Source of the DNA: CAYYNP01 sp964472545
GTDB taxonomy: Bacteria; Planctomycetota; Planctomycetia; Pirellulales; Thermoguttaceae
Length of the DNA stretch: 23,058 nucleotides
Assembly: GCA_964472545.1 (NCBI GenBank)
Contig: CAYYNP010000157.1
Location: forward strand, 1-23,058
Direction of reading: 5' to 3'
In this document: positions 21,501 to 23,058 of the stretch, one piece after another
Numbering within the stretch: position 1 is the stretch's first letter
How the letters are laid out: every line of letters starts with the position of its first letter
Notes under the pieces: generated by a model
What the model was told of the DNA's origin: nothing
The model's input: the letters and a program-made list of their open reading frames with translations, nothing else
The model's database searches: none
Position numbers and translations under genes: made by a program

Positions 21501-22895
21501 CTATCGTGGCGTTCGCCTCTTTGGCCGTAGTCCCCCGGCCAGCGTCATCCAGAGGATCTTCAGGTCGAGCCAGAACGACCAGTGGGAGATGTAGTAGAGA
21601 TCGCACTGGATGCGGTGCCGCAGGGAAGTGTCGCCGCGCCAGCCGTGGACCTGAGCCCAGCCGGTCATGCCGGCCTTGACGCGATGGCGTTGGGAGTAGT
21701 CGGGGATCTGCTTGCGGAATCGCTCGACGAACACGCGGCGTTCCGGCCGCGGCCCGACCAGGCTCATGTGACCCCGCAGCACGTTGAACAACTGGGGCAA
21801 CTCGTCGAGGCTCCAGCGGCGCATGAAGCGCCCCAGCCGGGTCGAGCGGGGATCGTCGCGGGTGGCCCAAACCGGCCCGGCGGCCCGCTCGGCGTCCACC
21901 GGCATGCTGCGAAACTTGATCATGCGAAACGGCCTGCCGCGCAATCCCATCCGTATCTGTCGATAGAAGACGGGGCCTCGGCTGGTACACTTTACCGCCA
22001 CGGCCAAGGCCGTCATCAGCGGCGCCAGCACGATCAGCGCCGCCGTGCCCAGCACCAAGTCCATCGCTCGCTTGGCGGCCTGTGGCCAGCCGTAGTGCGG
22101 ATCTTGCCGCAGCCCGAGGAAGGCCACGTTGTCGATCTCCCGCATCCGCAGCTTCATGCCCGCCGTGTGGGGCACGTCGGGCACGAATTGCACTTCGACC
22201 AATACGTCGGAGAGTGCCTGATAGACGCGGGGCAACTCGCCGTAACGTGCCAGCGGCAAGGCGACGAAAACGTGGTCCACGTCGTAGGCCGCCACGATCC
22301 GATCGATCCGGTCGACGTCGCCCAGCCGCGGCAAGACCGTCGGCTCGACCTTGGCCGGGCGGTCGACGAAGCCGACCGCTTCGAGGCCGGTCCAGGCGTT
22401 TTGGCGGATCGTCTCGGCCACCAGCCGGCCGGTACGCCCGGAACCCACCACCAGCGCCCGGCCGCGGTTGAGGCCCCGGCCGCGGAGGTGTTTGACCAAC
22501 CGCCAGATCATCCGCCGCACGAGCGTCAGGCTGGCCGCGTTGAGGACCATGAACAGCGCCAGCGCCATCCGCGATTCGTAGAGGTCGCGGCGGTAGAAGG
22601 TCATTGTGATCGCCAGCAGGAACAGCAACGCACTGGCCTTGCAGATCACACCCGACTCGCGCGGCAATTGCTTCAGCCGATGGACCTCATACAGCCCACA
22701 CAACCGATAGGCCACCGCCGCCAGCAACAGCATGGCCGGCAACGCCCGGAGCATCAGCCGCGAGTCGGGTACGCCGTGGGGCGAGGGCCAAAGGGCAAAC
22801 CGCACCAAATAGGCCCCCATCCAGGCCGACGCCGTAACGGCCAGATCGAAGCCCAGGAAGACCAGTGCCAGTTTGTCGCCGTGTCGACGATACAT
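21501..22895 (-). CDS. Undecaprenyl-phosphate sugar phosphotransferase (exopolysaccharide initiation)
   Basis: This 464-residue membrane enzyme transfers a sugar-1-phosphate, probably glucose-1-phosphate, to undecaprenyl phosphate at the inner membrane, the first step of capsule or exopolysaccharide assembly (WcaJ-like). Four membrane helices lie at about 9-32, 46-68, 86-102 and 108-128. A Rossmann-like CoA-binding domain has GSGRTG (151-156). A further hydrophobic segment (278-301) precedes the catalytic bacterial-sugar-transferase domain with KFRSM (327-331), DELPQLFNVLRGHMSLVGPRPE (364-385) and GMTGWAQVHGWRG (409-421). The start at 22895 gives the usual family length and is downstream of a good promoter; an upstream TTG at 22958 would lie before the predicted transcript start. 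No Shine-Dalgarno is obvious. Other exopolysaccharide genes would be expected upstream, outside the window. Confidence 0.93.
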   Translation of the reverse strand: MYRRHGDKLALVFLGFDLAVTASAWMGAYLVRFALWPSPHGVPDSRLMLRALPAMLLLAAVAYRLCGLYEVHRLKQLPRESGVICKASALLFLLAITMTFYRRDLYESRMALALFMVLNAASLTLVRRMIWRLVKHLRGRGLNRGRALVVGSGRTGRLVAETIRQNAWTGLEAVGFVDRPAKVEPTVLPRLGDVDRIDRIVAAYDVDHVFVALPLARYGELPRVYQALSDVLVEVQFVPDVPHTAGMKLRMREIDNVAFLGLRQDPHYGWPQAAKRAMDLVLGTAALIVLAPLMTALAVAVKCTSRGPVFYRQIRMGLRGRPFRMIKFRSMPVDAERAAGPVWATRDDPRSTRLGRFMRRWSLDELPQLFNVLRGHMSLVGPRPERRVFVERFRKQIPDYSQRHRVKAGMTGWAQVHGWRGDTSLRHRIQCDLYYISHWSFWLDLKILWMTLAGGLRPKRRTPR

Positions 22896-22921
22896 CGCGC
22901 GGGGTGGTGAACCGGTGCCGT

Positions 22922-22952
22922 CAAGACGCTGTGCAGAAAAAGAGGCGTCTTG
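22922..22952 (-). promoter_or_regulatory. Leader hairpin of the sugar-transferase gene
   Basis: CAAGACGC (22922-22929) and GCGTCTTG (22945-22952) form a perfect 8-bp stem with a 15-base pyrimidine-rich loop on the transcript. It overlaps the -10 box and the start of the predicted mRNA leader, so it may influence initiation or mRNA stability. Confidence 0.4.
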
Positions 22953-22977
22953 TAGCAACTTCCCGGGCGCAGGTCAA
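22949..22977 (-). promoter_or_regulatory. Sigma70-type promoter of the sugar-transferase gene
   Basis: On the minus strand TTGACC (22977-22972) and TACAAG (22954-22949) are spaced by 17 bases. A start near 22942 gives a leader of about 47 bases to ATG 22895. Confidence 0.5.
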
Positions 22978-23032
22978 CCGAGAATGGGAGAAAAGCGAAA
23001 ACAAGGGCAAGCTGGCAGTCTGGGCTTTCTCG

Positions 23033-23058
23033 CTCCGAACTCCCCACTCCGAACTCCC
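23033..23058. repeat. Short tandem repeat at window end
   Basis: CTCCGAACTCCCCA followed by CTCCGAACTCCC, period 14 bases; it may continue beyond the window. A related GAATTCGG-AGTTCGA-GAATTCGG motif is at 9145-9167, beside the IS. Confidence 0.6.

Noticed and set aside
21582..22910. 442-codon + strand frame opposite the sugar transferase
   Set aside because: Shadow frame rich in His, Gln and Pro; the minus strand carries all family motifs.

Overview
The window looks like a piece of a GC-rich planctomycete chromosome (Pirellulales-like). The basis is the mix of families: a secreted ThuA-domain protein, a hydrazine-synthase-alpha-like protein with two haem-c motifs, a PPC/PKD-decorated secreted cysteine peptidase, a short ECF sigma factor, a beta-barrel plus beta-helix surface protein, and many small unknown genes separated by dispersed palindromic repeats. 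This placement is from recognition only; no 16S or other marker is present.

Layout. Positions 1-9132: the 3' end of a nucleotidyltransferase gene (+), a convergent ThuA gene (-), then the + strand genes for the HzsA-like protein, a small unknown protein, a large secreted papain-like peptidase and an ECF sigma factor. The spacers hold three compound palindromes (589-667, 1616-1672, 8244-8434) built like REPIN elements. Positions 9177-10702: an apparently intact IS4-family insertion sequence with 15-bp inverted ends, an 11-bp target duplication and a hairpin that covers the transposase ribosome binding site.

Positions 10734-17386: nine small genes, all on the minus strand, visibly less GC-rich in several cases (GNAT, DUF1963, zinc-ribbon protein, DUF1579, two unknowns, SRPBCC, zinc metalloprotease, DUF4393/Abi-alpha). 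I read at least part of this block as an integron-type gene cassette array without an integrase in view (a CALIN). A full attC site lies at 16392-16518, between the DUF4393 and metalloprotease genes, with R'', L'', L' and R' boxes and two extrahelical bases. The R' box at the 5' edge of each of these two cassettes (GTTACTC at 17449-17455; GTTAGCC at 16392-16398) is the exact complement of the R'' box at the 3' end of the same cassette (GAGTAAC at 16512-16518; GGCTAAC at 15664-15670). A second attC-like site is at 11400-11525, and weaker ones are near 14553-14617 and 17449-17488.

Positions 17851-22895 (minus strand): a 1020-residue outer-membrane barrel/beta-helix protein and an undecaprenyl-phosphate sugar transferase that starts exopolysaccharide synthesis. 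Both are cell-surface functions. No tRNA, rRNA or CRISPR array was seen.
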